64,000 bases of DNA from Bacteroidota bacterium. GTDB taxonomy: Bacteria; Bacteroidota; Ignavibacteria; UBA10030; UBA8401. The position numbers and the translations under genes are program-made. The notes under the pieces were generated by a model that was not told the origin of the DNA, did no database searches, and saw only the letters and a program-made list of their open reading frames with translations. The stretch spans positions 51,317 through 115,316 of the forward strand of contig JAQCAB010000001.1 of NCBI GenBank assembly GCA_027622375.1, read 5' to 3'. This document shows, in pieces, positions 1 to 8,764 of the stretch (the stretch's first letter is position 1; every line of letters starts with the position of its first letter).

Positions 1-489
1 AAAGCAAGCCGAAACTTGTGGCTTTGCTTCAATTCCTAAATTAAACCAGACGGGACTATTAAATGCCATATTTTGATTTACAAGTATATAACAAAGTTCA
101 TTATAAAATATTTCTGCATCTTCATCGGTTGCAAAATATCCACCACGTTTGCCCCACTCATAACTTGTTTTTGCAACTCTTTCAACTAATTGTTTTACAC
201 TTGATTCTCTATCTGGTGTTCCAATTAATCCATGAAAATATTTTGAGACAACAACATTTGTTGCAGTCATTGACCATGATTTTGGAATTTCTACATTTTT
301 TTGTTCAAATATTTTTTCACCTTTTTCGTTTGTAATTGTAGCAACTCGCAATTCCCATTCAATTTCGTCAAAAGGATGTAAGCCTTTTTTTGTAAAATAT
401 CTTTTGAAGGTTAATCCCTTAGCTTGAAGTATTTCATTCAAACCGTCAAGTGTTTGTTTTGGTTTCGTTTGAGTATCAAACTGATTCAT
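1..489 (-). CDS. nrdJ: Vitamin B12-dependent (class II) ribonucleotide reductase, N-terminal part, truncated by window edge
   Basis: Own reverse-strand translation from ATG at 489: MNQFDTQTKPKQTLDGLNEILQAKGLTFKRYFTKKGLHPFDEIEWELR...AFNSPVWFNLGIEAKPQVSACF; the FNSPVWFN...SACF motif is typical of class II RNR. Missing from the ORF track because there is no stop in the window. Confidence 0.9.
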   Translation of the reverse strand, partial: MNQFDTQTKPKQTLDGLNEILQAKGLTFKRYFTKKGLHPFDEIEWELRVATITNEKGEKIFEQKNVEIPKSWSMTATNVVVSKYFHGLIGTPDRESSVKQLVERVAKTSYEWGKRGGYFATDEDAEIFYNELCYILVNQNMAFNSPVWFNLGIEAKPQVSACF

Positions 490-597
490 GATGAGTCCTT
501 ATAGTTAGCACAAAATTTGTTAATAATATTTTTTCTGAAAATAAACTTCCTGCTCATACTTACTTTTTAAACATCCTAAGTATTTACAAATCAACAT

Positions 598-617
598 CTT
601 GACAAGACCAAGTCAAG
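598..617. repeat. Inverted repeat CTTGAC-N8-GTCAAG upstream of nrdJ
   Basis: Read directly: CTTGAC AAGACCAA GTCAAG in the nrdJ/fadD divergent intergenic region. Confidence 0.5.
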
Positions 618-815
618 TTACTTGTTAGATAGTCGAAAATTTTTTCAAAGAAATTAAAAATGATTAAAAATAAAATTCTGAAGTCACAAACAACCGTTAT
701 TAAATCTTTCCTTTTTAGCTTTAATCATTTTATATTTAAGATGTTCAATGGTAAGAAACTTTTTATATTGTAGTCAAGTTAAATTTTAATAATTATTTTT
801 TTGAAAGGAGTCAAA

Positions 816-2630
816 ATGGCACTTCAAGTACAATGTTCTACAATTCCAGAAATGTTCCAAAAAGTTTCGCAAAAATATTTAAATGAAATCCGCCCCGTTT
901 TAATGTATAAACAAACAGGTATTTACAAATCTATCTCATATAAAGAGCTGTATAATAGTGTCCGATCTTTTGCAAATGGATTAATTTCGATGGGAATTTC
1001 AAATAGTGACAAAGTTGGAATTATTTCTGAAAATCGCCCTGAATGGTTTGTCTCGGATATGGCAACTGTTTCGATTGGTGCAATTGATGTACCGATCTAT
1101 CCAACTCTAACTCCAAAACAAATTGAATTTATTTTGAATGATGCTGGAATTTCGGTTGTGATAGTTTCTAATCAAACTCAGTTAAATAAAATTTTAAAAA
1201 TTATTGCTGATGTTAAAAATTTAAAAACAATTATTGTGATGAATGAAACATTTGAGTCTACATTTTCAAATACAATTCAATTCAATAAAATAATTGAATT
1301 GGGAAATGAATTTGAAAAAACAAATTCAGATAAATTAGATAATTTAATTTCACATGTAAAACCGGAAGATCTAATTACAATTATATATACTTCAGGCACA
1401 ACTGGAAATCCAAAAGGAGTAATGCTGACTCACAATAATTTAATGGCAAATATAACAGCAACTGCAAAAGAAATTTCGATCGACGATACCGATAGAACAG
1501 TTTCATTTTTACCACTTTGCCATATTTTTGAGAGAATGGGTGGCTATTATACAGTTTTTGGTTGCGGTAGTACAATTGCATATGCTGAAAGTGTTGAAAC
1601 TGTTCGTGATAATTTGTTAGAAGTTAATCCAACTATAATGACTGCTGTTCCGAGATTTTTTGAAAAAGTTCAATCTCGTTTATTAAAACAGGTTGATAGT
1701 GGATCTCCATTAAAGAAAAAAATTTTTTATTGGGCAATGGAGGTTGGTAAAGAATTTTTAAGTGCTTCAAAAACAGGAAAAGTTTCGGGTGGTTTATCAT
1801 TTAAACATAAAATTGCTAATGCGCTTGTTTATAAAAAACTAAAACATAGAATGGGTGGCAAATTAAAATTTTTTATTTCTGGTGGAGCAGCATTGCCAAA
1901 ACCACTCGGAGAATTTTTTGCATCAATTGGAATTACTATTATTGAGGGTTACGGTTTAACTGAAACTTCACCCGTTTTAACTTTAAATAGATTAAATGAT
2001 TACAATTTTGGAACTGTCGGCAAACCACTTCCAGATGTTCAAATTAAAATTGCAGATGATGGAGAAATTCTTGCAAAAGGACCAAACCTAATGAAAGGCT
2101 ATTACAATAATATTGCTGCAACCAATGAAGTAATTGATAGTGATGGTTGGTTTCATACTGGCGACATTGGAATGTTTGATGAAAATAAAAATCTTGTTAT
2201 AACAGATAGAAAAAAACATTTGTTCGTTAGTTCTGGTGGAAAAAATATAGCGCCACAAATTGTTGAAAATAAAATTATACAAAGTAAATATATTGACCAA
2301 ATTTTACTGATTGGCGATAAAAAAATGTTTTGTTCAGCTTTGATTGTTCCCGAGTTTGAGAATTTAAAAGATTTTGCAAAAAACGAAAATATAAATTTCT
2401 TAACTCATCAGGAATTAATAAAAGATGAAAAAATAGTTTCATTGTTTTCTAACGAAATTGACCGGTTTCAAAAAGATTTAGCAAACTTTGAACGTGTTCG
2501 TAGATTTCGATTACTTGCAGATCCATTTACAATTGAAAATAACGAACTGACCCCAACTCAAAAAGTTAAACGTAAAGTTGTTGAGGAAAAATATTCTCAA
2601 TTGATTGAAGAAATGTATAAAGTTGGTTAA
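816..2630 (+). CDS. Long-chain-fatty-acid--CoA ligase (AMP-forming)
   Basis: AMP-binding motif YTSGTTGNPKGVMLTH, GYGLTETSP, GDIGMFDENKNLVITDRKK. AAGGAG at 805-810 favours ATG 816 over TTG 801. Confidence 0.95.
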   Translation: MALQVQCSTIPEMFQKVSQKYLNEIRPVLMYKQTGIYKSISYKELYNSVRSFANGLISMGISNSDKVGIISENRPEWFVSDMATVSIGAIDVPIYPTLTPKQIEFILNDAGISVVIVSNQTQLNKILKIIADVKNLKTIIVMNETFESTFSNTIQFNKIIELGNEFEKTNSDKLDNLISHVKPEDLITIIYTSGTTGNPKGVMLTHNNLMANITATAKEISIDDTDRTVSFLPLCHIFERMGGYYTVFGCGSTIAYAESVETVRDNLLEVNPTIMTAVPRFFEKVQSRLLKQVDSGSPLKKKIFYWAMEVGKEFLSASKTGKVSGGLSFKHKIANALVYKKLKHRMGGKLKFFISGGAALPKPLGEFFASIGITIIEGYGLTETSPVLTLNRLNDYNFGTVGKPLPDVQIKIADDGEILAKGPNLMKGYYNNIAATNEVIDSDGWFHTGDIGMFDENKNLVITDRKKHLFVSSGGKNIAPQIVENKIIQSKYIDQILLIGDKKMFCSALIVPEFENLKDFAKNENINFLTHQELIKDEKIVSLFSNEIDRFQKDLANFERVRRFRLLADPFTIENNELTPTQKVKRKVVEEKYSQLIEEMYKVG

Positions 2631-2647
2631 ATAATTTAAAAAGTAAA

Positions 2648-2678
2648 TTGATTAAGTCGCTAATTTCAAGTAAATTTG
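2648..2678 (+). promoter_or_regulatory. Putative Bacteroidota-type promoter of the nuo operon (TTG-N20-TAAATTTG)
   Basis: TTG at 2648-2650 and TAAATTTG at 2671-2678 fit the TTTG / TAnnTTTG consensus, about 20 nt before nuoA ATG (2697). Confidence 0.45.
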
Positions 2679-2696
2679 TTTTATCTTTTGCAAATA

Positions 2697-3050
2697 ATGG
2701 AACCATATATACCAATATTTTTGATGTTAGTGATAAGCACCGCTTTAGCAATTATTTTATTAAAGTTGCAACAATCACTCGGTCCAAAAAATCCGAATAA
2801 AGAAAAACTTTCAACATACGAAAGTGGAATGGAACCAATTCGAAGCGCGCACGAACGCTTTTCTATAAAATATTATATGGTCGCAGTCCTTTTTATTTTG
2901 TTTGATATTGAAGTAATATTTTTTTATCCATGGGCTGTAAATTTTAAAATGCTCGGACTTTTTGGATTTGTTGAAATGTTAGTTTTTATCGGAATTTTAT
3001 TTATCGGATATTTTTACGTTTTACACAAAGGGGCATTGAAGTGGGATTAG
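2697..3050 (+). CDS. nuoA: NADH-quinone oxidoreductase subunit A
   Basis: [11 protein letters not shown]...[26 protein letters not shown] is NuoA signature; MEPYIPIFL start preferred to TTG 2676. Confidence 0.95.
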   Translation: MEPYIPIFLMLVISTALAIILLKLQQSLGPKNPNKEKLSTYESGMEPIRSAHERFSIKYYMVAVLFILFDIEVIFFYPWAVNFKMLGLFGFVEMLVFIGILFIGYFYVLHKGALKWD

Positions 3051-3571
3051 AACATTCTTTTGGCGATAGTATCATAACAACAAAAATTGATGCTGCAATA
3101 AATTGGTGCCGTAAAAATTCTATTTGGCCGATGCCGATGGGAATTTCTTGTTGCGCTATAGAGCTAATGGCATCGGCCGCTCCAAGATTTGATATTGCTA
3201 GATTTGGTTCTGAGGTGATGCGGTTTTCTCCACGTCAATGCGATTTATTAGTTGTTGCAGGAACAACAACTTACAAAATGGCTCCCGTTGTCCGAAAAAT
3301 TTATGATCAAATGCCTGATCCAAAATGGGTAATTGCAATGGGTGCTTGTACTTCTTCGGGAGGAATGTACAGAACCTATTCCGTTGTGCAAGGAATTGAC
3401 CAATTTTTACCTGTTGATGTTTATTTGGCTGGCTGCCCTCCAAGACCAGATAATTTATTACAAGCTCTAATGGTGATTCAAGATAAAATTCAAAAAGGGG
3501 AAAGCAAAGGTTCACCGATGACAGTTTCTGATGAAAAAAAATTGTTGGAAATAAATATTCAGGAAAATTAA
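3041..3571 (+). CDS. nuoB: NADH-quinone oxidoreductase subunit B
   Basis: [11 protein letters not shown]...[37 protein letters not shown]...[13 protein letters not shown] start overlapping the nuoA stop. Confidence 0.97.
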   Translation: MGLEHSFGDSIITTKIDAAINWCRKNSIWPMPMGISCCAIELMASAAPRFDIARFGSEVMRFSPRQCDLLVVAGTTTYKMAPVVRKIYDQMPDPKWVIAMGACTSSGGMYRTYSVVQGIDQFLPVDVYLAGCPPRPDNLLQALMVIQDKIQKGESKGSPMTVSDEKKLLEINIQEN

Positions 3572-3574
3572 TTA

Positions 3575-4069
3575 ATGAGCAAAGTAGTTGTTGATGTTTT
3601 AAAAGAGGCATTCCCTTCTTCTATAATAGATGTAATTATTTTTCGTAATGAAACTACAATTATTTTAAAAAAAGATGATATTTTAAAAGTTTGTAAGTTT
3701 TTAAGAGATCATCAAAAATGTCAATTTAATTATTTATCTGATTTATGTGGCGCAGATAAGTTTACTCCTGAAAATAGATTTGAAGTAATTTATAATTTAC
3801 TTTCAATCCCACTTAAACATCGTATCAGATTAAAAATTTTTACTGAGGAATTAAATCCAACGGTCCCCACGGTTTGTAATATTTGGGAATCGGCAAATTG
3901 GTACGAGCGTGAAGCGTATGATATGTATGGAATAATTTTTGATGGGCACCCCGATTTAAGAAGAATGTATATGCCCGAAGATTTTGAATATTTCCCTTTA
4001 AGAAAAAATTTTCCTTTAATGGGTGTCCCAGGTTCTTTACCATTACCGGAAAATAATCCTAAGAATTAA
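3575..4069 (+). CDS. nuoC: NADH-quinone oxidoreductase subunit C
   Basis: ESANWYEREAYDMYGIIFDGHPDLRRMYMPEDFEYFPLRKNFPL typical of NuoC. Confidence 0.95.
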   Translation: MSKVVVDVLKEAFPSSIIDVIIFRNETTIILKKDDILKVCKFLRDHQKCQFNYLSDLCGADKFTPENRFEVIYNLLSIPLKHRIRLKIFTEELNPTVPTVCNIWESANWYEREAYDMYGIIFDGHPDLRRMYMPEDFEYFPLRKNFPLMGVPGSLPLPENNPKN

Positions 4070-4075
4070 ATTAAA

Positions 4076-5341
4076 ATGCCTGCCACTTCAACTTTAGATT
4101 ATCGGAAAATTAGACAAGAAAAAATTATTAAAACTCTTGTTAATAAAGATTTGAGCATTCAATTCGAAGACCATTTAGAAAACGAAATGATTCTTAATAT
4201 GGGACCTCAACATCCGGCAACGCATGGGGTTTTAAGATTACTTTTAAAATTAGATGGTGAATCCGTAATGCAATGTGTTCCTGAGTTGGGATATTTGCAT
4301 CGTGGTTACGAAAAACTTGCCGAGAATTGCTCCTATCATGAATTTATTCCTCATACAGATCGACTTGATTATCTTTCGCCATTAATGAATAACACAGCTT
4401 ATGTTTTGGCTGTAGAAAAATTATTAGGCATTGATGTGCCAAGAAGAACAAAATTTATTCGAACAATTATTTCGGAGCTTGCAAGAATTTCTTCTCATTG
4501 TTTATTTGTTGGCTCGATGGGGATGGATATTGGAGCAGTGACAGTTTTTCTTTGGACATTTCGTGAACGAGAAAAATTATATGATATTTTTGAAAATTTA
4601 ACTGGCGCAAGATTTACAACAAGCTATACTAGAATTGGCGGACTCTCACAAGATTTAAATCCTGAAGTTTTACAAATGATGAAAGATTTTGTTGAACAAT
4701 TTCCAGAAAAATTAAATGATTGCGAAAAATTATTAAACTCAAATCGTATTTTTGTTGAACGTACAGATGGTGTTGGTGCAATTTCTCCAGAAGATGCAAT
4801 TTCAATTGGGATGACTGGACCTAATTTACGAGCGACAGGTATTGAGCATGATATGCGAAGAGTGGAACCATATTTATTGTACAACGAGTTTGATTTTGAT
4901 ATTCCAACTTTTACCGGTGGTGATTGTTTAGCTCGTTACTATGTTCGCATAAATGAGATGAAGCAAAGTATAAAAATTTTACAACAAGCTTTGGAAAAAA
5001 TTCCTGAAGGTCCAATACATGCATTTGAACCTAAAAAAGTTCTTCCTCGCAAAGAAAGAGTTTATACAAAAATGGAAGAATTAATTCAAGATTTTATGTT
5101 AATTAATTATGGAACCGAACCACCAGTTGGTGAAATTTATCATGCAATTGAAGGTTCAAAAGGTGAACTTGGTTTTTATATCCAAAGTAAAGGTGAAGGC
5201 CAACCTTGGAGAATGAAAATTAGATCTCCTTCATTTTGTAACTTACAGAGTTTACCAAAGTTAGTTCAAAATTCAATGATTTCAGATGTTGTTGCAATTA
5301 TTGGAAGTATTGATCCAATTATGGGCGAGGCGGATAAATAA
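4076..5341 (+). CDS. nuoD: NADH-quinone oxidoreductase subunit D
   Basis: NMGPQHPATHGVLRLLLKLDGE...GYLHRGYEKLAE; SPSFCNLQSLPKL...IGSIDPIMGEADK. Confidence 0.97.
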   Translation: MPATSTLDYRKIRQEKIIKTLVNKDLSIQFEDHLENEMILNMGPQHPATHGVLRLLLKLDGESVMQCVPELGYLHRGYEKLAENCSYHEFIPHTDRLDYLSPLMNNTAYVLAVEKLLGIDVPRRTKFIRTIISELARISSHCLFVGSMGMDIGAVTVFLWTFREREKLYDIFENLTGARFTTSYTRIGGLSQDLNPEVLQMMKDFVEQFPEKLNDCEKLLNSNRIFVERTDGVGAISPEDAISIGMTGPNLRATGIEHDMRRVEPYLLYNEFDFDIPTFTGGDCLARYYVRINEMKQSIKILQQALEKIPEGPIHAFEPKKVLPRKERVYTKMEELIQDFMLINYGTEPPVGEIYHAIEGSKGELGFYIQSKGEGQPWRMKIRSPSFCNLQSLPKLVQNSMISDVVAIIGSIDPIMGEADK

Positions 5342-5344
5342 TTT

Positions 5345-5884
5345 ATGTTGAACGAAGCAAATCTAAATAAAGTAGATGAATTAATTAAAAGGTATCCTGA
5401 ACCTCGTGCAGCGCTTTTGCCGGTTTTATGGATTGCACAAGAGCAAGAAGGATTTATTTCCGAAAAAATGATGAAGCATGTCGGAAACTTATTACATCTT
5501 TCTTACTCGCATATACTTGGTGTTGTTACATTTTACACAATGTTTTATGATAAGCCACATGGCAAATATCATATTGAAGTTTGTACGAATATAAGTTGCA
5601 TGCTTCGTGGATCGGATAAAATTCTTTCAACTGTAAAAAATTATTGTGGCGTTAAAGTTGGAGAGACATCACTTGATGGCAAATTTACAATTAGTGAAGT
5701 TGAATGTATGGGAGCTTGTAATGGTGCGCCGATGATTGCTATTGGAGAAGATTATTTTGAAAATTTAAATGAAGAAAAAACTTTAGAACTTTTAAATAAT
5801 CTTTCTAATAACAAAACAGTAAAATTTTCTAAAAATGGAAATGGTGATGATGACGATGATGAAGAATTTGGAGGCGGAGATTAA
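5345..5884 (+). CDS. nuoE: NADH-quinone oxidoreductase subunit E (24 kDa, 2Fe-2S) with acidic C-terminal tail
   Basis: HVGNLLHLSYSHILGVVTFYTMF...VCTNISCMLRG...VECMGACNGAPM; tail NGNGDDDDDEEFGGGD. Confidence 0.93.
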   Translation: MLNEANLNKVDELIKRYPEPRAALLPVLWIAQEQEGFISEKMMKHVGNLLHLSYSHILGVVTFYTMFYDKPHGKYHIEVCTNISCMLRGSDKILSTVKNYCGVKVGETSLDGKFTISEVECMGACNGAPMIAIGEDYFENLNEEKTLELLNNLSNNKTVKFSKNGNGDDDDDEEFGGGD

Positions 5885-5885
5885 A

Positions 5886-7139
5886 TTGGAAAAACTTTTA
5901 TTACCAAATATTCAGGATTATCATTTAATTGATGTCTATGAAAAACATGGTGGTTATCAAGCTTTAAAAAAAACTTTATCTCTTTCAACTGATGATGTAA
6001 TTAATGAAATAAAAAAATCAAATTTACGTGGTCGCGGTGGCGCATGTTTCCCAACTGGTTTAAAATGGTCCTTTATGCCAAAATCAAATTCAAAACCAAA
6101 ATATTTAGCAGTTAATGGTGATGAATCTGAACCCGGCACATTTAAAGATCGGTATCTTTTTGAATTCAATCCTCATTTAATAATTGAAGGAATTTTAATT
6201 GGTTGTTATGCAATGGGAATCACAACTGCGTATGTTTACATTCGTGGTGAATATGAAAAATGGATAAAGATGTTTCAAAAAGCTGTTGATGATGCTTACT
6301 CTAAAAATTATATCGGTAAAAATATTTTAGGAACAAATTTTTCAACTAACATTTTTATACATAAAGGTGCAGGTGCATATATTTGCGGAGAAGAATCTGC
6401 ACTTATGAATTCTATTGAGGGAGATCGTGGTTATCCAAGAGTAAAACCACCGTTCCCTGCTCAAATTGGATTATGGGGTTGCCCAACAACAGTAAATAAT
6501 ATTGAAACGATGGCAAACATACCATTAATAATAAATAATGGTTCAGAGTGGTATTCAAAAATTGGCGCACAAAAACATCCCGGACCAATTTTAGTTGGAA
6601 TAAGTGGTCATGTAAATAAACCTGGAGTTTATGAAGTCCCAACAGGAATTTTATTAACTGATTTAATTTATAATTATGCAGGTGGTGTTCTCGGAAATAA
6701 AAAAATAAAAGCTCTTATTCCCGGTGGTTTATCAACAATGATTTTGCGAGGTGATTCAATTGAAGGTGTTTCGATGGATGCTGAATCTTTAAAAGCTGCC
6801 GGTTCATCGGTCGGAACTGCAGGATTAATTGTTATGGATGAAGAAACAGATTTGATAAAAGTAATTACAAGAATTACAAAATTTTATCATCATGAATCAT
6901 GCGGACAATGTACACCTTGCCGCGAAGGAACTGGTTGGATGGAAAAAATGTTACATCGTTTTGAAAATTACAATGCTCGCCCCGAAGATATTGATTTACT
7001 TTTAGATGTTGCAAATAATATTGAGGGAAATACAATTTGTGCTTTGGGTGATGCTGCTGCATGGCCAGTTCAAAGTATGATAAAAAGATTCCGAGAAGAA
7101 TTTGAAAAGCGTGTTACAGATAAAGTTGTGGTAAATTAG
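5886..7139 (+). CDS. nuoF: NADH-quinone oxidoreductase subunit F (51 kDa)
   Basis: LRGRGGACFPTGLKWSFMP, NGDESEPGTFKDR, GAGAYICGEESALMNSIEG, ESCGQCTPCREGTGWM. ORF opens at 5835; TTG 5886 (LEKLLLPNIQDYHL) is my preferred start, ATG 5835/5859 possible. Confidence 0.93.
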   Translation: MEKLLLPNIQDYHLIDVYEKHGGYQALKKTLSLSTDDVINEIKKSNLRGRGGACFPTGLKWSFMPKSNSKPKYLAVNGDESEPGTFKDRYLFEFNPHLIIEGILIGCYAMGITTAYVYIRGEYEKWIKMFQKAVDDAYSKNYIGKNILGTNFSTNIFIHKGAGAYICGEESALMNSIEGDRGYPRVKPPFPAQIGLWGCPTTVNNIETMANIPLIINNGSEWYSKIGAQKHPGPILVGISGHVNKPGVYEVPTGILLTDLIYNYAGGVLGNKKIKALIPGGLSTMILRGDSIEGVSMDAESLKAAGSSVGTAGLIVMDEETDLIKVITRITKFYHHESCGQCTPCREGTGWMEKMLHRFENYNARPEDIDLLLDVANNIEGNTICALGDAAAWPVQSMIKRFREEFEKRVTDKVVVN

Positions 7140-7174
7140 TTTTCATTTCAAAAATCAAATTATAAAATTTAAAA

Positions 7175-8125
7175 GTGACAAAATTAAATATCATTAAACC
7201 AACTGCTTTACATCGTGGTGATGTAATAGGAATAATTTCTCCAGCAAGCCCAGTTTCTTCAGATGAAAAAATTGAAAAAGGTGTTCAATATTTAGAACAA
7301 CTTGGCTACCGAGTTAAACTTGGTAAACATGTTCGCGATACGCATGGTTATCTTGCAGGAACAGATTTACATCGCGCGCATGACATTAACTCGATGTTTA
7401 ACGATAAACAAGTAAAAGCAATTTTTTGCATGCGTGGTGGTTATGGCTCACCCAGATTATTGCCATTTATTAATTATAAATTGATAAAACAGAATCCAAA
7501 AATTTTTGTTGGTTATAGTGATATTACTGCTCTTCAACTTGCAATTTTTAAAAAAACAAATTTAGTTACTTTTTCGGGACCGATGGTTGGTGTTGAAATG
7601 TGGAATTCATTCGATTCAACTACCGAAGGAATTTTTTGGACAATGTTATTATCAACTAAAAAATTTGGAATTTTAAACCGCGAAGCATTGAATAAAACTT
7701 TACCAATACGACGAGGTAGGGAAACCGGAATAATTTTAGGTGGAAATACAAGTTTAATTGCTTCAATCTGTGGCACTCAATTTTTGCCATCATTTAAAGA
7801 TTCAATTTTGTTTTTAGAAGAAGTTGACGAGCAAAATTATAGATTAGATAGATTATTAAATCAGATTTCATTAAATAATGTTTTTGAAGATTCAAAAGGA
7901 ATTGTAATCGGTCAATTAACAGATATTATGCAAAAAGATTTAACTCAACCATTTTTAACTGTAGAAGAAATTTTGGATGGATATTTTGGAAAATTAAAGA
8001 AACCGGTTTTAACAAATTTTTCTTACGGTCATGTTCCTAAAAAATACACTTTACCATTTGGTATTACTGCAAGAATTGATTCAGGGAAAAACCAAATTGA
8101 AATTTTAGAAGGGGCAGTTTCTTAA
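7175..8125 (+). CDS. LD-carboxypeptidase (peptidase S66, LdcA/MccF family)
   Basis: RGDVIGIISPASP, CMRGGYGSPRLLPFINY, VGYSDITALQ motifs. Confidence 0.88.
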   Translation: MTKLNIIKPTALHRGDVIGIISPASPVSSDEKIEKGVQYLEQLGYRVKLGKHVRDTHGYLAGTDLHRAHDINSMFNDKQVKAIFCMRGGYGSPRLLPFINYKLIKQNPKIFVGYSDITALQLAIFKKTNLVTFSGPMVGVEMWNSFDSTTEGIFWTMLLSTKKFGILNREALNKTLPIRRGRETGIILGGNTSLIASICGTQFLPSFKDSILFLEEVDEQNYRLDRLLNQISLNNVFEDSKGIVIGQLTDIMQKDLTQPFLTVEEILDGYFGKLKKPVLTNFSYGHVPKKYTLPFGITARIDSGKNQIEILEGAVS

Positions 8126-8161
8126 CAAATTTATTTTGAAAAAATTTTTAATATCTAATTA

Positions 8162-8746
8162 ATGTTAAGAGTAGTAGTTTTTGCTTCAGGCAGAGGTAGT
8201 AATTTAGAAAACCTTATTAATGCCTCTAAAAAATCAAACACTTACAAAATAGTTGGTGTCATTAGTAATAATAGCAATTCGGGAGCAATTCAAATTGCTA
8301 AAAAAAATAATATTTCTAGTTTCCATTTTAGTTTGAAAAATTTTATAAATGAAGAAGAATTTGTAAACAGTTTGATTCAAGAATTGCAAAATTTAAATTG
8401 TCAATTAGTTGTTTTAGCTGGGTACATGAAAAAAGTTCCGAAAATGGTGATTAGTAAATTCGAAAATAAAATAATCAATATTCACCCCGCGCTACTTCCA
8501 GAATTTGGTGGTGAGGGGATGTATGGCGAAAATGTCCACAAAGCGGTTTTGGAGTCTAAAAATAAATATTCCGGAGCAACAGTCCACTTTGTAAATAAAG
8601 ATTACGATAAAGGCAATATTTTACTTCAAGAAAAAATTGAAGTTTTTGAAAATGACACGATTGATTCACTAGCAAAAAGAGTTTTAGAAGTTGAACACAA
8701 AATTTTGCCGTTAGCAATTGAAGTGTTGGCTAAAAAAATAAATTAA
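8162..8746 (+). CDS. purN: Phosphoribosylglycinamide formyltransferase
   Basis: VFASGRGSNLENLI, VLAGYMKKVP, NIHPALLPEFGGEGMYG, SGATVHFVNKDYDKGNIL. Confidence 0.95.
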   Translation: MLRVVVFASGRGSNLENLINASKKSNTYKIVGVISNNSNSGAIQIAKKNNISSFHFSLKNFINEEEFVNSLIQELQNLNCQLVVLAGYMKKVPKMVISKFENKIINIHPALLPEFGGEGMYGENVHKAVLESKNKYSGATVHFVNKDYDKGNILLQEKIEVFENDTIDSLAKRVLEVEHKILPLAIEVLAKKIN

Positions 8747-8764
8747 TTTTGTAATTTAGAGTTC

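Noticed and set aside
63-335. 90-aa + strand ORF
   Set aside because: Antisense to the nrdJ coding sequence; low-complexity His/Leu/Phe-rich translation typical of an AT-rich antisense frame.
490-800. Possible cobalamin riboswitch upstream of nrdJ
   Set aside because: No B12-box-like sequence visible on the - strand; not claimed without an Rfam scan.
3198-3611. 137-aa - strand ORF
   Set aside because: Fully antisense to nuoB, whose sense protein is unambiguous.
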